This document shows, one piece after another, positions 34,965-44,772 of a stretch of 54,004 nucleotides of DNA (position 1 is the stretch's first letter; every line of letters starts with the position of its first letter). The stretch comes from Paracoccus sp. (in: a-proteobacteria) (lineage in GTDB: Bacteria; Pseudomonadota; Alphaproteobacteria; Rhodobacterales; Rhodobacteraceae): assembly GCF_030538755.1 (NCBI RefSeq), contig NZ_JAUNTJ010000020.1, forward strand, positions 1 to 54,004. Direction: 5' to 3'. A program made the translations under genes and the position numbers. Below the pieces are notes generated by a model. The model had not been told where the DNA came from. It made no database searches and worked only from the letters and a program-made list of their open reading frames with translations.

Positions 34965-35594
34965 ATGGATCGCACCGGATTGCTTATCATTCTGTCGTCA
35001 CCGTCAGGCGCGGGCAAATCGACACTGGCGCGGCGGCTGATGGATTGGGACAGCAGCCTGCGCTTTTCGGTATCGGCCACGACCCGCCCCCCCCGCGCGG
35101 GCGAGGTGGACGGCCAGCATTACCATTTCACCACCGTGCAGGATTTCCGCGACATGGTGCAGCAGGGCCGGATGCTGGAACATGCCGAGGTGTTCGGCAA
35201 TTACTATGGCAGCCCGCGCGACCCGGTGCAGGATGCGATGCAGGCCGGGCGCGATACGCTGTTCGACGTGGACTGGCAGGGCGGGCAGCAGATCCGCGCT
35301 TCGGCGCTTGGGTCGCATGTGGTGTCGATCTTTATCCTGCCGCCATCGCTGCCCGAACTGGAACGCCGCCTGCGGTCGCGCGCGCAAGACAGCGATCAGG
35401 TGATCGCGGGCCGCATGGCGCAATCGCGCGACGAAATCAGCCATTGGGCCGAATACGATTACGTTCTGGTCAACGATGATCTGGACGCGACCGAGGCGCA
35501 GCTTCGCGCCATCCTGACGGCCGAGCGTCTGCGCCGCAGCCGCGCCGTTGGCCTTGGTCCCTTCGTCAAAAACCTCATGGAGGAGCAGGCATGA
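34965..35594 (+). CDS. gmk: Guanylate kinase
   Basis: The 209-residue enzyme phosphorylates GMP to GDP. It has [19 protein letters not shown] (P-loop near 12-19), [20 protein letters not shown] (GMP binding), [29 protein letters not shown], and the lid R-rich segments [11 protein letters not shown] and [12 protein letters not shown]. The start at 34965 fits family length; ATG 34932 is in frame with a better ribosome site but would add 11 non-conserved residues. It overlaps the carbonic anhydrase gene by 4 nt. Confidence 0.94.
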   Translation: MDRTGLLIILSSPSGAGKSTLARRLMDWDSSLRFSVSATTRPPRAGEVDGQHYHFTTVQDFRDMVQQGRMLEHAEVFGNYYGSPRDPVQDAMQAGRDTLFDVDWQGGQQIRASALGSHVVSIFILPPSLPELERRLRSRAQDSDQVIAGRMAQSRDEISHWAEYDYVLVNDDLDATEAQLRAILTAERLRRSRAVGLGPFVKNLMEEQA

Positions 35595-36112
35595 TCTGGG
35601 AACTGGACGGCATCGCGCCCGACATCGCCGCCGATGCCTGGGTGGCACCCGATGCGCAGGTCATGGGCCGCGTCGTGCTGGAGCAGGGGGCTTCGGTCTG
35701 GTTCGGCGCGGTGCTGCGGGGCGATAACGATGAAATCCGGGTCGGGCGCGGCTCGAACGTGCAGGACTTGTGCTGCTTTCACACCGACCCCGGCTTTCCG
35801 CTGACCATCGGCGCGGATTGCACCATCGGCCATCGCGCCATGCTGCACGGCTGCACCATCGGCGACGGCGTGCTGATCGGCATGGGGGCCACGGTGCTGA
35901 ACGGCGCGCGGATCGGCGCGGGCGCGCTGATCGGGGCAGGGGCGCTGATCGCCGAGGGCAAAGAGATCCCGCCCGGCGCGCTGGTCATGGGCGCGCCCGG
36001 CCGCGTGGTGCGCGAGCTCTCGCCCGAGGCGCGGGCCGATCTGCTGAAATCGGCGCAGCGTTATCGCGCCAATGCCGCCCGCTTTCGCGCCGGGCTGCGC
36101 GCTGTGGTGTAG
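35591..36112 (+). CDS. Gamma-class carbonic anhydrase-like protein
   Basis: The 173-residue left-handed beta-helix protein has hexapeptide repeats from [20 protein letters not shown] to [19 protein letters not shown]. Metal-ligand histidines are visible in CCFHTD and [11 protein letters not shown]. It also has the family's [11 protein letters not shown] motif with catalytic residues. It probably binds zinc or iron; whether it hydrates CO2 in this organism is not evident. It is tightly placed between gmk (4-nt overlap) and phoR (5-nt gap). Confidence 0.9.
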   Translation: MIWELDGIAPDIAADAWVAPDAQVMGRVVLEQGASVWFGAVLRGDNDEIRVGRGSNVQDLCCFHTDPGFPLTIGADCTIGHRAMLHGCTIGDGVLIGMGATVLNGARIGAGALIGAGALIAEGKEIPPGALVMGAPGRVVRELSPEARADLLKSAQRYRANAARFRAGLRAVV

Positions 36113-36117
36113 GGCCG

Positions 36118-37206
36118 ATGTCGTCGCGCCCGGCCGCAATCGACGCCGTTCTGCAATCGGTGCCGGTGGCGATTCTGGTGCTGGACCGGCGGGCGCGGGT
36201 GGTGGCGGCCAGTGCAGCCGCACGGGCGATGTTCGGCGATGATCTGCTGGATCGCCCCTTCGTCACCGTGCTGCGGCAGCCGATGATCGTGGATGCGGTG
36301 GAACGCGCCCTTGCCGCCCAGGACCCGCGCACGGCTGCCATGAACGGCGCGCCTCATGCGCATACGCTGCGGGCCAATATCGGCACGCGGGGGCGCGATC
36401 TGGCCTGCGATATCACGGTGGCCGCCATCGACATGCCGGGGGGCGGTGTCACGGTGACGCTGATCGACCGGTCCGGGCAGGAATATGCCGAACAGATGCG
36501 CCGCGATTTCGTGGCCAATGTCAGCCACGAATTGCGCACGCCGCTGACCGCGCTGATGGGCTTTATCGAAACCCTGCGCGGCCCGGCCCGCAATGATACC
36601 AAGGCGCGCGAGCGTTTCCTGACGATCATGGGGTCCGAGGTCGGGCGCATGAACCGGCTGGTCATGGACCTGCTGTCGCTCAGCCGGGTCGAATCCGAGG
36701 AACGGCGCAAGCCCGTCAACACCATCGACCTTGCCGGTCTGGTGCGCTCGGTCGCGGCCACGCTGACCCCGACCGCGACCGCCGCCGGGGTCAGGGTCGC
36801 GGTCGAGGGGGTGGAACTTCAGGCATGGGTGGCGGGCGATCACGATCAGCTTGTGCAGGTTTTTCAGAACCTTGTCGAAAATGCGGTGAAATACGGCGGC
36901 AGCGGTGGCAGCGTCACCCTGCGCCTGTCGAATCTGCCGTATGAACCCGTCCTGCGCGGCCCGGCATGGGCCGTCGTGGTCGAGGACAAGGGCGAGGGCA
37001 TCGACCCGCTGCACCTGCCGCGCCTGACGGAACGCTTTTACCGCGTGGACAGCAGCCGGTCGCGGTCTCAGGGTGGCACGGGTCTGGGGCTGGCCATCGT
37101 CAAACACATCATCAGCCGCCATCGCGGGCGGCTGCGGATTGACAGCGAACCGGGCAAAGGCAGCCAATTCACCGTGATCTTGCCCCAAATCCAGCCGACG
37201 CCCTGA
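36118..37206 (+). CDS. phoR: PhoR-type histidine kinase, no membrane segment
   Basis: The 362-residue kinase has a PAS domain (about 8-115, LQSVPVAILVLDRRARVVA), HisKA (MRRDFVANVSHELRTPL with phosphoacceptor His137), and HATPase_c (FQNLVENAVKYGG N-box, VVVEDKGEGIDPLHL G1-box, GGTGLGLAIVKHI G2-box). E. coli PhoR has a membrane anchor; this one appears wholly cytoplasmic, as in several alphaproteobacteria. No phoB, pstSCAB or phoU is present. The start at 36118 begins MSSRPAAIDAVL, where PAS homology starts; codons further upstream in this frame lie inside the carbonic anhydrase gene. Confidence 0.82.
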   Translation: MSSRPAAIDAVLQSVPVAILVLDRRARVVAASAAARAMFGDDLLDRPFVTVLRQPMIVDAVERALAAQDPRTAAMNGAPHAHTLRANIGTRGRDLACDITVAAIDMPGGGVTVTLIDRSGQEYAEQMRRDFVANVSHELRTPLTALMGFIETLRGPARNDTKARERFLTIMGSEVGRMNRLVMDLLSLSRVESEERRKPVNTIDLAGLVRSVAATLTPTATAAGVRVAVEGVELQAWVAGDHDQLVQVFQNLVENAVKYGGSGGSVTLRLSNLPYEPVLRGPAWAVVVEDKGEGIDPLHLPRLTERFYRVDSSRSRSQGGTGLGLAIVKHIISRHRGRLRIDSEPGKGSQFTVILPQIQPTP

Positions 37207-37326
37207 TCTATTGCAGGCAATTGGCTTGATTTCCGGGCGCGAAACGCGGACAAGACCATCCATTCGCACGCAAGGCTGGCAACAGACCGGCAGCAAGAGG
37301 CAAGGCAAAAGGGGCACGAACAGCCA

Positions 37327-38409
37327 ATGGGCGCCTATATCCTGCGGCGGTTGCTGCTGATTATTCCGACCCTGCTGGGGATCATGCTGGTCAACTTTAC
37401 GTTGACCCAATTCGTGCCCGGCGGCCCGATCGAACAGATCGCCGCGCGGATGCAGGGCGAAGGCGACGTGTTCCGCAACATCGCCGGTGGCGGGGCCGAG
37501 GCGGGGGGCGGTGCCTCTCAGCAGGATCAATACGCCGGCGCGCGCGGCCTGCCGCCGGAATTCATCGCGCAACTGGAAAAAGAGTTCGGCTTTGACAAGC
37601 CGCCGGTGCAGCGGTTCCTGTCGATGATGGGCAATTACCTGACCTTCGATTTCGGGCGGTCGTGGTTCCGGTCGATCAGCGTGGTGGATCTGGTGCTGGA
37701 AAAGATGCCGGTGTCGATCACGCTGGGATTGTGGTCCACGCTGCTGGCCTATCTGATCTCGATCCCGCTGGGGATCCGCAAGGCGGTGCGCGACGGCAGC
37801 CGCTTTGACACATGGACCAGCGGCATCATCATCATGGCCTATGCCATCCCGGCCTTTCTGTTCGCCGTGCTGCTGATGGTGCTGTTCGCGGGCGGTTCCT
37901 ACTGGAAAATCTTCCCGCTGCGCGGCCTGACCAGCGACAATTTCGCCGACCTGTCCACCATCGGGCAGATCAAGGATTACCTGTGGCACATCACCCTGCC
38001 GGTAACGGCGATGACGATTTCCAGCTTTGCCACGCTGACGCTGCTGACCAAGAACAGCTTTCTGGACGAGATCAACAAGCAATATGTGATGACCGCCCGC
38101 GCCAAGGGCCTGACCGAAGGCCGCGTCCTTTACGGCCATGTGTTCCGCAATGCGATGCTGATCGTGATCGCGGGCTTTCCGGCGATGTTTCTGGGCGTGT
38201 TCTTTGGCGCCTCGATCCTGATTGAAACCATCTTTTCGCTGGACGGTCTTGGCCGTCTGGGGTTCGAGGCCGCAGTGCAGCGCGATTACCCGGTGATCTT
38301 TGGCACGCTTTACGTCTTTGGCCTGATGAGCCTGGTCGTCGGCATCCTGTCCGACATGATGTATGTGTTTGTCGATCCCCGGATCGACTTTGAATCGAGG
38401 GCCGGATAA
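37327..38409 (+). CDS. yejB: Peptide ABC transporter permease YejB
   Basis: The 360-residue inner-membrane permease has six predicted helices. It starts [20 protein letters not shown] and has the extended periplasmic loop with [18 protein letters not shown], which is typical of YejB, and the EAA-loop region [21 protein letters not shown]. YejABEF imports peptides including microcin C. The gene overlaps yejE by one base (TAATG). The substrate-binding partner yejA, commonly adjacent, is absent here. Confidence 0.92.
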   Translation: MGAYILRRLLLIIPTLLGIMLVNFTLTQFVPGGPIEQIAARMQGEGDVFRNIAGGGAEAGGGASQQDQYAGARGLPPEFIAQLEKEFGFDKPPVQRFLSMMGNYLTFDFGRSWFRSISVVDLVLEKMPVSITLGLWSTLLAYLISIPLGIRKAVRDGSRFDTWTSGIIIMAYAIPAFLFAVLLMVLFAGGSYWKIFPLRGLTSDNFADLSTIGQIKDYLWHITLPVTAMTISSFATLTLLTKNSFLDEINKQYVMTARAKGLTEGRVLYGHVFRNAMLIVIAGFPAMFLGVFFGASILIETIFSLDGLGRLGFEAAVQRDYPVIFGTLYVFGLMSLVVGILSDMMYVFVDPRIDFESRAG

Positions 38410-39512
38410 TGGCCATCAGCGAACTCAACCGCCGCCGCTGGCGCAATTTCCGCCGCAATTCCCGCGCCTTCTGGTCGCTGGTGATCTTTTCGACGCTGTT
38501 CGTGCTGTCGCTGTTCGCGGAACTGATCGCCAATGACAAGCCGGTGATCGTGAACTATCGCGGCGAATATTACTTTCCCAGCTACAAGTTCTATCCCGAA
38601 ACCACCTTCGGCGGCGATTTCGGCACGCAGGCGATCTATTCCGACCCGGCGGTGCAATGCCTTATCGTTTCCGGCGGGCGCGAAGAATGCTGGGACGAGC
38701 CCGAAGATTTCATGGCCGCTGTCCGCAGCGGATTAACCGACGTGCCGCGCGATGAGCAGGGCTGGATGATCTGGCCGCCGATCCCCTATCACTTCCGCAC
38801 CATCAACAACGTCGGCACCGCCCCCAGTGCGCCCGACGCCAACCACTGGCTGGGCACCGACGACACCGCCCGCGATGTCACGGCGCGGGTGATCTATGGG
38901 TTCCGCACCTCGGTTCTGTTTGCGCTGATCGTGACCGTGGTGGCCAGCAGCATCGGCATCGCGGCGGGGGCCATTCAGGGCTATTTCGGCGGGCGCACCG
39001 ATCTGGTGTTTCAGCGGATACTTGAGATATGGGCCTCAACCCCATCACTTTACGTCATTATCATCCTGTTTGCGATCCTTGGCCGGTCGTTCTGGCTGTT
39101 GGTTTTCGTCACCATCCTGTTCGGCTGGCCCGCCCTTGTCGGCGTCGTCCGGGCCGAGTTTCTGCGCGCCCGCAACTTTGAATATGTCCGCGCCGCCCGC
39201 GCCTTGGGGGTCAGCGACCGCACGATCATGTTCCGCCATATCCTGCCCAACGCCATGGTCGCCACGCTGACCATGCTGCCCTTTGTCGTCACCGGCACCA
39301 TCGCCGGGCTGGCCGCGCTGGACTACCTTGGCTATGGCCTGCCCGCCGGCTCGGCCAGCCTTGGCGAAATGGCGCTGCAAGCGAAGCAGAACCTGCAAGC
39401 GCCGTGGCTGGCCTTTACCGCCTTTTTCACCTTCGCGATCATGCTGTCGCTGCTGGTGTTCATCTTCGAGGGCGTGCGCGACGCCTTTGACCCACGAAAG
39501 ACCTTTCGATGA
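38409..39512 (+). CDS. yejE: Peptide ABC transporter permease YejE
   Basis: The 367-residue permease begins [20 protein letters not shown]. Its first helix is followed by a large periplasmic region with VIVNYRGEYYFPSYKFYPE (YejE mark) and HWLGTDDTARDVTARVIYG. The membrane core then carries the EAA motif VRAARALGVSDRTIMFRHILPNA. It forms the heterodimeric channel with YejB. It overlaps yejF by 4 nt. Confidence 0.92.
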   Translation: MAISELNRRRWRNFRRNSRAFWSLVIFSTLFVLSLFAELIANDKPVIVNYRGEYYFPSYKFYPETTFGGDFGTQAIYSDPAVQCLIVSGGREECWDEPEDFMAAVRSGLTDVPRDEQGWMIWPPIPYHFRTINNVGTAPSAPDANHWLGTDDTARDVTARVIYGFRTSVLFALIVTVVASSIGIAAGAIQGYFGGRTDLVFQRILEIWASTPSLYVIIILFAILGRSFWLLVFVTILFGWPALVGVVRAEFLRARNFEYVRAARALGVSDRTIMFRHILPNAMVATLTMLPFVVTGTIAGLAALDYLGYGLPAGSASLGEMALQAKQNLQAPWLAFTAFFTFAIMLSLLVFIFEGVRDAFDPRKTFR

Positions 39513-41107
39513 GTGTGGTTCTGGACGTGCGCGACCTGCGCATCAGCTTTCGTCAGGAAGGGCGCATCACCCCGGCGGTCAAGGGCGTCAGCTTTCAGAT
39601 CGGGCGCGGCGAAACCGTGGCGCTGGTGGGCGAATCCGGTTCGGGCAAGTCGGTCACGGCGCTGTCCACCGTGCAATTGCTGGGCGATGCGGCCATCGTC
39701 GAAGGCTCGGTCACATATGAGGGGCGGCAGATGGTCGGCGCGCCCGAGGCGACCCTGCGCGAGATTCGCGGCAATGACATCAGCTTCATCTTTCAAGAGC
39801 CGATGACCTCGCTGAACCCGCTGCACACGTTGGAACGGCAGTTGGCCGAATCGCTGGCGCTGCATCAGGGCTTGCGCGGCGAGGCGGCGCGGGCGCGCAT
39901 CATCGACCTGCTGACCCGCGTCGGCATCCGCGACCCGGAAACGCGGCTGGCGGATTACCCGCACCAGTTGTCGGGTGGCCAGCGTCAGCGGGTGATGATC
40001 GCCATGGCTCTGGCCAATCGCCCCGACCTGCTGATCGCCGACGAACCCACCACCGCGCTGGACGTGACGATTCAGGCGCAAATCCTTGATCTGCTTGCGG
40101 AACTCAAGGCCAGCGAGGGGCTGTCGATGCTGTTCATCAGCCATGATCTGGGCATCGTCCGCCGCATTGCCGACTGCGTTTGCGTGATGAAGGATGGTCA
40201 GATCGTCGAACATGGCCCGGTGGACGACATCTTCACCAACCCGCAGCACCCCTATACGCAAAAGCTGCTGGCGGCCGAGCCCACCGGCACCCCCGACCCG
40301 GTGCCCGAGGGTGCCGAAACCGTGGTCAGCACCGATGACCTGCGCGTCTGGTTCCCGATCCAGCGCGGTCTGCTGCGCCGCACCGTGGGCCATGTCAAGG
40401 CGGTGAATGGCGCGACAATCTCCGTCCGCGCGGGCGAAACCCTTGGGATCGTGGGCGAATCCGGCTCGGGCAAGACGACGCTGGCACTGGCGGTCATGCG
40501 GCTGATCGGCAGCGACGGCCCGATCCTGTATCTGGGCCAGAACATCGCCGGCTGGACCTCGCGCCAGTTGCGCCGCTTGCGCCGCGATATGCAGATCGTG
40601 TTCCAGGACCCCTATGGCAGCCTGTCGCCGCGCATGACCGTGGAACAGATCATCGCCGAGGGGCTGACCGTCCACGGCGTCGATCCGGGCCGCAACCGCC
40701 GCGACATGGTGGCCGAAATCATGGCCGAAGTCGGGCTGGACCCTGCCGCCATGCACCGTTACCCGCACGAGTTTTCCGGCGGCCAGCGTCAGCGCATCGC
40801 CATCGCCCGCGCCATGATCCTGCGCCCCAAGGTCGTGGTGCTGGACGAACCAACCAGCGCGCTGGACATGACGGTTCAGGTGCAGATCGTCGATTTGCTG
40901 CGCGGGCTGCAACGCAAACACGGGCTGGCCTTTTTATTCATCAGCCACGATCTGCGCGTCGTCCGCGCCATGTCGCATCAGATCATGGTCATGCGCGCGG
41001 GCGAAGTGGTCGAACAGGGCAGCGCCGAGACGGTATTCGCGGCCCCGCAGCAGGATTATACGAAAAATCTGCTGGCGGCGGCCTTTGGGCAGCCTGTCGG
41101 CAATTGA
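39509..41107 (+). CDS. yejF: Peptide ABC transporter ATP-binding protein YejF (double ATPase)
   Basis: The 532-residue protein is two fused ATPases. The first has Walker A GESGSGKS near residue 40, signature LSGGQRQRV and Walker B LLIADEPTTALD. The second has Walker A GESGSGKTT near 317, signature FSGGQRQR and VVLDEPTSALD. Both halves end in oligopeptide-transport C-terminal elements (HPYTQKLLAAEP and QQDYTKNLLAAAF). It powers YejBE. The transporter unit ends here; a 72-nt gap leads to an unrelated gene. Confidence 0.94.
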   Translation: MSVVLDVRDLRISFRQEGRITPAVKGVSFQIGRGETVALVGESGSGKSVTALSTVQLLGDAAIVEGSVTYEGRQMVGAPEATLREIRGNDISFIFQEPMTSLNPLHTLERQLAESLALHQGLRGEAARARIIDLLTRVGIRDPETRLADYPHQLSGGQRQRVMIAMALANRPDLLIADEPTTALDVTIQAQILDLLAELKASEGLSMLFISHDLGIVRRIADCVCVMKDGQIVEHGPVDDIFTNPQHPYTQKLLAAEPTGTPDPVPEGAETVVSTDDLRVWFPIQRGLLRRTVGHVKAVNGATISVRAGETLGIVGESGSGKTTLALAVMRLIGSDGPILYLGQNIAGWTSRQLRRLRRDMQIVFQDPYGSLSPRMTVEQIIAEGLTVHGVDPGRNRRDMVAEIMAEVGLDPAAMHRYPHEFSGGQRQRIAIARAMILRPKVVVLDEPTSALDMTVQVQIVDLLRGLQRKHGLAFLFISHDLRVVRAMSHQIMVMRAGEVVEQGSAETVFAAPQQDYTKNLLAAAFGQPVGN

Positions 41108-41179
41108 CATATGTTAACAGTTGCGTGATCGTTTGCCTGACTCCCACCATGGAGTCTTGTGTGATTTAGCGAGGCAAAC

Positions 41180-41977
41180 ATGAAATCTATCCTGACTTCC
41201 GGCCTTGTTGCCGCAACCTTGGGTCTTGGTGCTGCATCGGTTGCATCCGCTGCGGTGATTCAGTTTGATGTGACAGGTTATGTCACTGAGGTGTATGATT
41301 ATGACTTGGCGACCTATGGCCCTCCGACGCAATATGGAGTTCAACCCGTTCTTACCGGGATCGGTGTTGGCGATTCCTTCACGCTCCGCTTTACGATGAA
41401 CAGCGATTTGGCGGATATCAATCAGCAAAGCGGGGCAACAGAGGAAGTTCTAACCTGGAGGGGAATGGGTAGTGACCCCGACTTTGTTTCGGCAACAGTA
41501 ACCGTTGCCGGTCAGACAATTGAAGTGAACGGCGGTGGCAATTCGTACGCCGAGCTTCAATTGGACGCCCAGTCGAACAGAACAGGCGGCATACTGGCTG
41601 TGTGGGACGAAACATACTACCACGCCGCTTCGGAAGGGCTGGATGATTACTTTGTTCAGACAGAACAAATGTTTCTCAACCTGGCGCAATTTGATGCGTT
41701 TTTTGAAAGCCCGCTCAGCTTTCAACGGGAGTTATCCTGGACAGGGTTGATCGAGGATCTCGGCTATTATCAACATAATCTCTATCATAGTTACAGCGAA
41801 TGGATGGGGTTAGCCGGATTGCGATTCAGCGCCACCAGCCTGACTGTCAGCACGGGAACGCCTGTTCCGGTTGATCCGACGCCCACCCCCGCGCCGGTTC
41901 CGCTGCCTGCGGGCTTCCCGCTGCTGGCCGCCGGTCTGGGCGCCTTTGCCCTGCTGCGCCGCCGCAAGGCCGCCTGA
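41180..41977 (+). CDS. VPLPA-CTERM exosortase-sorted surface protein
   Basis: The 265-residue protein has a signal peptide (MKSILTSGLVAATLGLGAA, cleaved near ASAA), a beta-rich middle without recognised domains, a Thr/Pro linker, and the sorting signal PVPLPAGFPLLAAGLGAFAL followed by LRRRKAA. Proteins with this C-terminus are processed by an exosortase and exported to the surface, often with extracellular polysaccharide. No exosortase gene is in the window. Bases 41260-41830 look clearly more AT-rich than the neighbours, and many rare-for-context codons appear, so recent transfer or relaxed selection is likely. A terminator follows. Confidence 0.82.
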   Translation: MKSILTSGLVAATLGLGAASVASAAVIQFDVTGYVTEVYDYDLATYGPPTQYGVQPVLTGIGVGDSFTLRFTMNSDLADINQQSGATEEVLTWRGMGSDPDFVSATVTVAGQTIEVNGGGNSYAELQLDAQSNRTGGILAVWDETYYHAASEGLDDYFVQTEQMFLNLAQFDAFFESPLSFQRELSWTGLIEDLGYYQHNLYHSYSEWMGLAGLRFSATSLTVSTGTPVPVDPTPTPAPVPLPAGFPLLAAGLGAFALLRRRKAA

Positions 41978-41994
41978 TCCGTCGGGAATGACCC

Positions 41995-42024
41995 AAGCGT
42001 CCCGGTTCTGCCGGGGCGCTTTCT
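41995..42024 (+). terminator. Intrinsic terminator of the VPLPA-CTERM gene
   Basis: AAGCGTCCCGG and CCGGGGCGCTT pair over 11 bp (one G-U) with a TTCTG loop, followed by a short T-rich run (TTTCTCT). It lies 18 nt past the stop. Confidence 0.8.
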
Positions 42025-42069
42025 CTGCGCCGCGTTGCGCGTGCGTTGCGCAACGTCTATCACCCGGCC

Positions 42070-43293
42070 ATGCGCATTCTGTTCGTCCACCAGAACTTTC
42101 CCGGCCAGTTCCCCCACCTCGCCCCGGCACTGGCCGCGCGGGGCCATCAGGTCGTCGCGCTGACCGATGAAAAGAACCAGCGCCCCAGTCCGGTGCCGGT
42201 GGTCCGCTATCAGGCCCCGCAGCCGCCCGCCAACCCGTCGCCGCTGGGAAAAACCTATGCCGAATATGCCGAACGCGGCTGGATGGCGGCGCGCGGTTGC
42301 CGCGCCCTGCGCGACCGTCACGGCTTTACCCCCGATGTCATCATCGGCCATTCCGGCTGGGGCGAGACCTTGTTTCTAAAGGAAATTTACCCGGACGCCA
42401 AGCTGCTGGTCTATGCCGAGCTGCTGTATCGCACCCGCGGTCAGGATGTCGGCTTTGACCCCGAATTCAGCAGCGCGACAGATGATTCACGGGTGCTGAC
42501 CGTGGCCCGGTCCGCGCATCTGATTCAGGGCATCGTGCAGGCCGATGCCGCGCTGTCGCCGACCCGCTATCAGGCGGACAGCTTTCCCCTGGAACTGCGC
42601 CAGAAAATCACGGTAATTCATGACGGTATCGACACTCGCCACATCCGCCCCGACCCCGATGCACGCCTGATTCTGCCAGGTGGCCAGGCGCTGAAACCCG
42701 GCGATGAGGTGCTGTCCTTTGTGGTCCGCTCGCTGGAACCCTATCGCGGGTTTCATATCTTCATGCGCGCCTTGCCGCGGGTGCTGGCGGCGCGTCCGAA
42801 CGCGCAGGTCGTCATCGTCGGCGGCGAAGGCGTCAGCTATGGCGGCGTGCCAAAGGATGCGGAAAGCTGGAAAATCAAGATGATGTCCGAGGTCGGCCCC
42901 CGACTGGACCTGTCGCGCGTTCACTTTCTGGGTCGGGTGCCCTATGTGCAATACCTGTCGCTGCTGCAAGTGGCGCGGGTGCATTGCTATCTGACCTATC
43001 CCTTTGTTCTGTCATGGTCCTTGACCGAGGCGATGGCCGCTGGCCCGCTGATCGTCGCATCCGATACCGAACCCGTACGCGAACTGATCGCTGACGGCGA
43101 AAACGGGCGGCTGGTGCCGTTCTTCGACGTGGCTGCGCTGTCGGAAACACTGGTGCGCGGGCTGGCGGGCGATCCCGACGCGCCGCGCCTGACCGCCGCC
43201 GCCCGGCAAACCATCGTCGGCGGCTATGATCTGCACAGCCACTGCCTGCCCGCGCAGATCGCATGGGTGGAAAGCTTTGCGCCGATCATCTAA
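42070..43293 (+). CDS. Family 4 glycosyltransferase
   Basis: The 407-residue GT-B enzyme begins MRILFVHQNFPGQFPHLAPALAARGH (in two parts: RILFVHQNFPG and QFPHLAPAL). It has IIGHSGWGETLFLK, YAELLYRTRG, VVRSLEPYRGFHIFMRALP in the C-terminal Rossmann domain, VVIVGGEGVSYGG, LGRVPYVQYLSLLQVARVH, and the donor-binding SLTEAMAAGPLIVASDTEPVRE. The family resembles enzymes of capsule and exopolysaccharide synthesis; the sugar is unknown. ATG 42070 starts the family N-terminus; 42046 is an unlikely upstream alternative. The VPLPA-CTERM gene next door hints at a surface-polymer context. Confidence 0.85.
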   Translation: MRILFVHQNFPGQFPHLAPALAARGHQVVALTDEKNQRPSPVPVVRYQAPQPPANPSPLGKTYAEYAERGWMAARGCRALRDRHGFTPDVIIGHSGWGETLFLKEIYPDAKLLVYAELLYRTRGQDVGFDPEFSSATDDSRVLTVARSAHLIQGIVQADAALSPTRYQADSFPLELRQKITVIHDGIDTRHIRPDPDARLILPGGQALKPGDEVLSFVVRSLEPYRGFHIFMRALPRVLAARPNAQVVIVGGEGVSYGGVPKDAESWKIKMMSEVGPRLDLSRVHFLGRVPYVQYLSLLQVARVHCYLTYPFVLSWSLTEAMAAGPLIVASDTEPVRELIADGENGRLVPFFDVAALSETLVRGLAGDPDAPRLTAAARQTIVGGYDLHSHCLPAQIAWVESFAPII

Positions 43294-43328
43294 ATCAGCA
43301 ATCCGGCGGTCAGGGCACACAAGACCCC

Positions 43329-43360
43329 GCTTCCTGTTTGCCCAAATACGCATAACCCCG
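43329..43360 (+). repeat. Intergenic repeat family B, copy 3
   Basis: GCTTCCTGTTTGCC, CAAATACGCAT, then AACCCCG. It lies between the GT4 gene stop and cysS, ending 8 nt before the cysS start codon, so it shapes the cysS leader. Matches 14454-14485 and 30141-30172. Confidence 0.85.
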
Positions 43361-43368
43361 AGGGTGAA

Positions 43369-44772
43369 ATGACAAAAATCCGGCTGACCAATTCGAAAAC
43401 GCGGCGCAAACAAGACTTTGTGCCGCTGAACCCGGCGGATGTGCGGCTGTATCTGTGCGGGCCGACCGTTTACGACCGCGCCCATCTGGGCAATGCCCGC
43501 CCGGTGCTGGTCTTCGACGTTCTGGTGCGGCTGCTGCGCCATATTTATGGCGACGAGGCGGTGACTTACGTTCGGAACTTCACCGATGTCGATGACAAGA
43601 TCAACGCCGAGGCGCAGCGCCGTCGCGATGCCGGTGCGCCCGGCAGTCTGGAAGATCTGATCGCGCAGCGGACCGAGGAAACCATCGGCTGGTATCACGC
43701 CGACATGGATGCGCTTGGCGCCGCCCGCCCCGATCACGAACCCCGCGCCACCGCCTTCATTCCGCAGATGGTCGCGATGATTTCCGGCCTGATCGACCGG
43801 GGCCACGCCTATGCGGCGGATGGCCATGTGCTGTTCGATGTGCGCTCGTTCCCCGATTATGGCCGGCTGTCGGGCCGCTCGGTCGATGACATGATCGCCG
43901 GGGCGCGGGTCGAGGTTGCGCCGTATAAGCGCGATCCGATGGATTTCGTGCTGTGGAAGCCCTCCAACGACGATCTGCCCGGCTGGGACAGCCCCTGGGG
44001 CCGGGGCCGCCCCGGCTGGCATATCGAGTGCAGCGCCATGTCCGCCGAGCTGCTTGGCCCGGCCTTCGACATTCACGGCGGCGGCATCGACCTGCTGTTC
44101 CCGCATCACGAAAACGAGGTCGCGCAAAGCTGCTGCGCGCATCCCGGCGCGGGCTTTGCGCAGGTCTGGCTGCATAACGAGATGTTGCAGGTCGAGGGCA
44201 AGAAGATGTCCAAATCCTTGGGCAATTTCTTTACCGTCCGCGATCTGCTGGATCAGGGCATCCCCGGCGAGGTGATCCGCTTTGTCATGCTGTCCACCCA
44301 TTACCGCAAGCCGATGGACTGGACCGCCGCCAAGGCAACCGAAGCGGAATCCGTGCTGCGCCGCTGGCATGACCTGACCGCCGGGGCCGAACCGGGCACC
44401 CCCGCGCCTGCCGTGATCGAGGCACTGGCCGATGATCTGAACCTCGCCGGGGCCATGGCGGTGCTGCATGATCTGGCCGGGCAGGGCGACGCGGCGGGCT
44501 TGCTGGCTTCGGCGCGGATGCTGGGGCTGTTGCTGCCCGGCATGGGCGATTGGGCGCAGGCCGGGGACGAGGCGGCGGCGCTGATCGACCGGCTGCTGGC
44601 CGCCCGCGCGGATGCCCGCAAGGCCCGCGATTTCGCCCGTGCCGATGCGATCCGCGACGGGTTCGCGGCGGCGGGGGTCGAGGTCAAGGACACGCCGCAG
44701 GGGGCCGAATGGTCGCTGGCTCCGGGCTTTGACGCAGAGCGGCTGCGGGCCTTGGCCGGGGATCTGGCGTGA
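43369..44772 (+). CDS. cysS: Cysteinyl-tRNA synthetase
   Basis: The 467-residue class I synthetase has [19 protein letters not shown] (zinc Cys and HIGH variant HLGN), [42 protein letters not shown] (zinc His), and [11 protein letters not shown]. The DALR anticodon-binding region near 350-430 has [17 protein letters not shown]. The length is normal. The stop overlaps the GTG of the next gene (GTGA). Confidence 0.96.
   Translation: MTKIRLTNSKTRRKQDFVPLNPADVRLYLCGPTVYDRAHLGNARPVLVFDVLVRLLRHIYGDEAVTYVRNFTDVDDKINAEAQRRRDAGAPGSLEDLIAQRTEETIGWYHADMDALGAARPDHEPRATAFIPQMVAMISGLIDRGHAYAADGHVLFDVRSFPDYGRLSGRSVDDMIAGARVEVAPYKRDPMDFVLWKPSNDDLPGWDSPWGRGRPGWHIECSAMSAELLGPAFDIHGGGIDLLFPHHENEVAQSCCAHPGAGFAQVWLHNEMLQVEGKKMSKSLGNFFTVRDLLDQGIPGEVIRFVMLSTHYRKPMDWTAAKATEAESVLRRWHDLTAGAEPGTPAPAVIEALADDLNLAGAMAVLHDLAGQGDAAGLLASARMLGLLLPGMGDWAQAGDEAAALIDRLLAARADARKARDFARADAIRDGFAAAGVEVKDTPQGAEWSLAPGFDAERLRALAGDLA

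Noticed and set aside
36061-38139. A 692-codon minus-strand frame across phoR and yejB
   Set aside because: Shadow composition (Arg, His, Gln) and spans two unrelated genes plus their gap.
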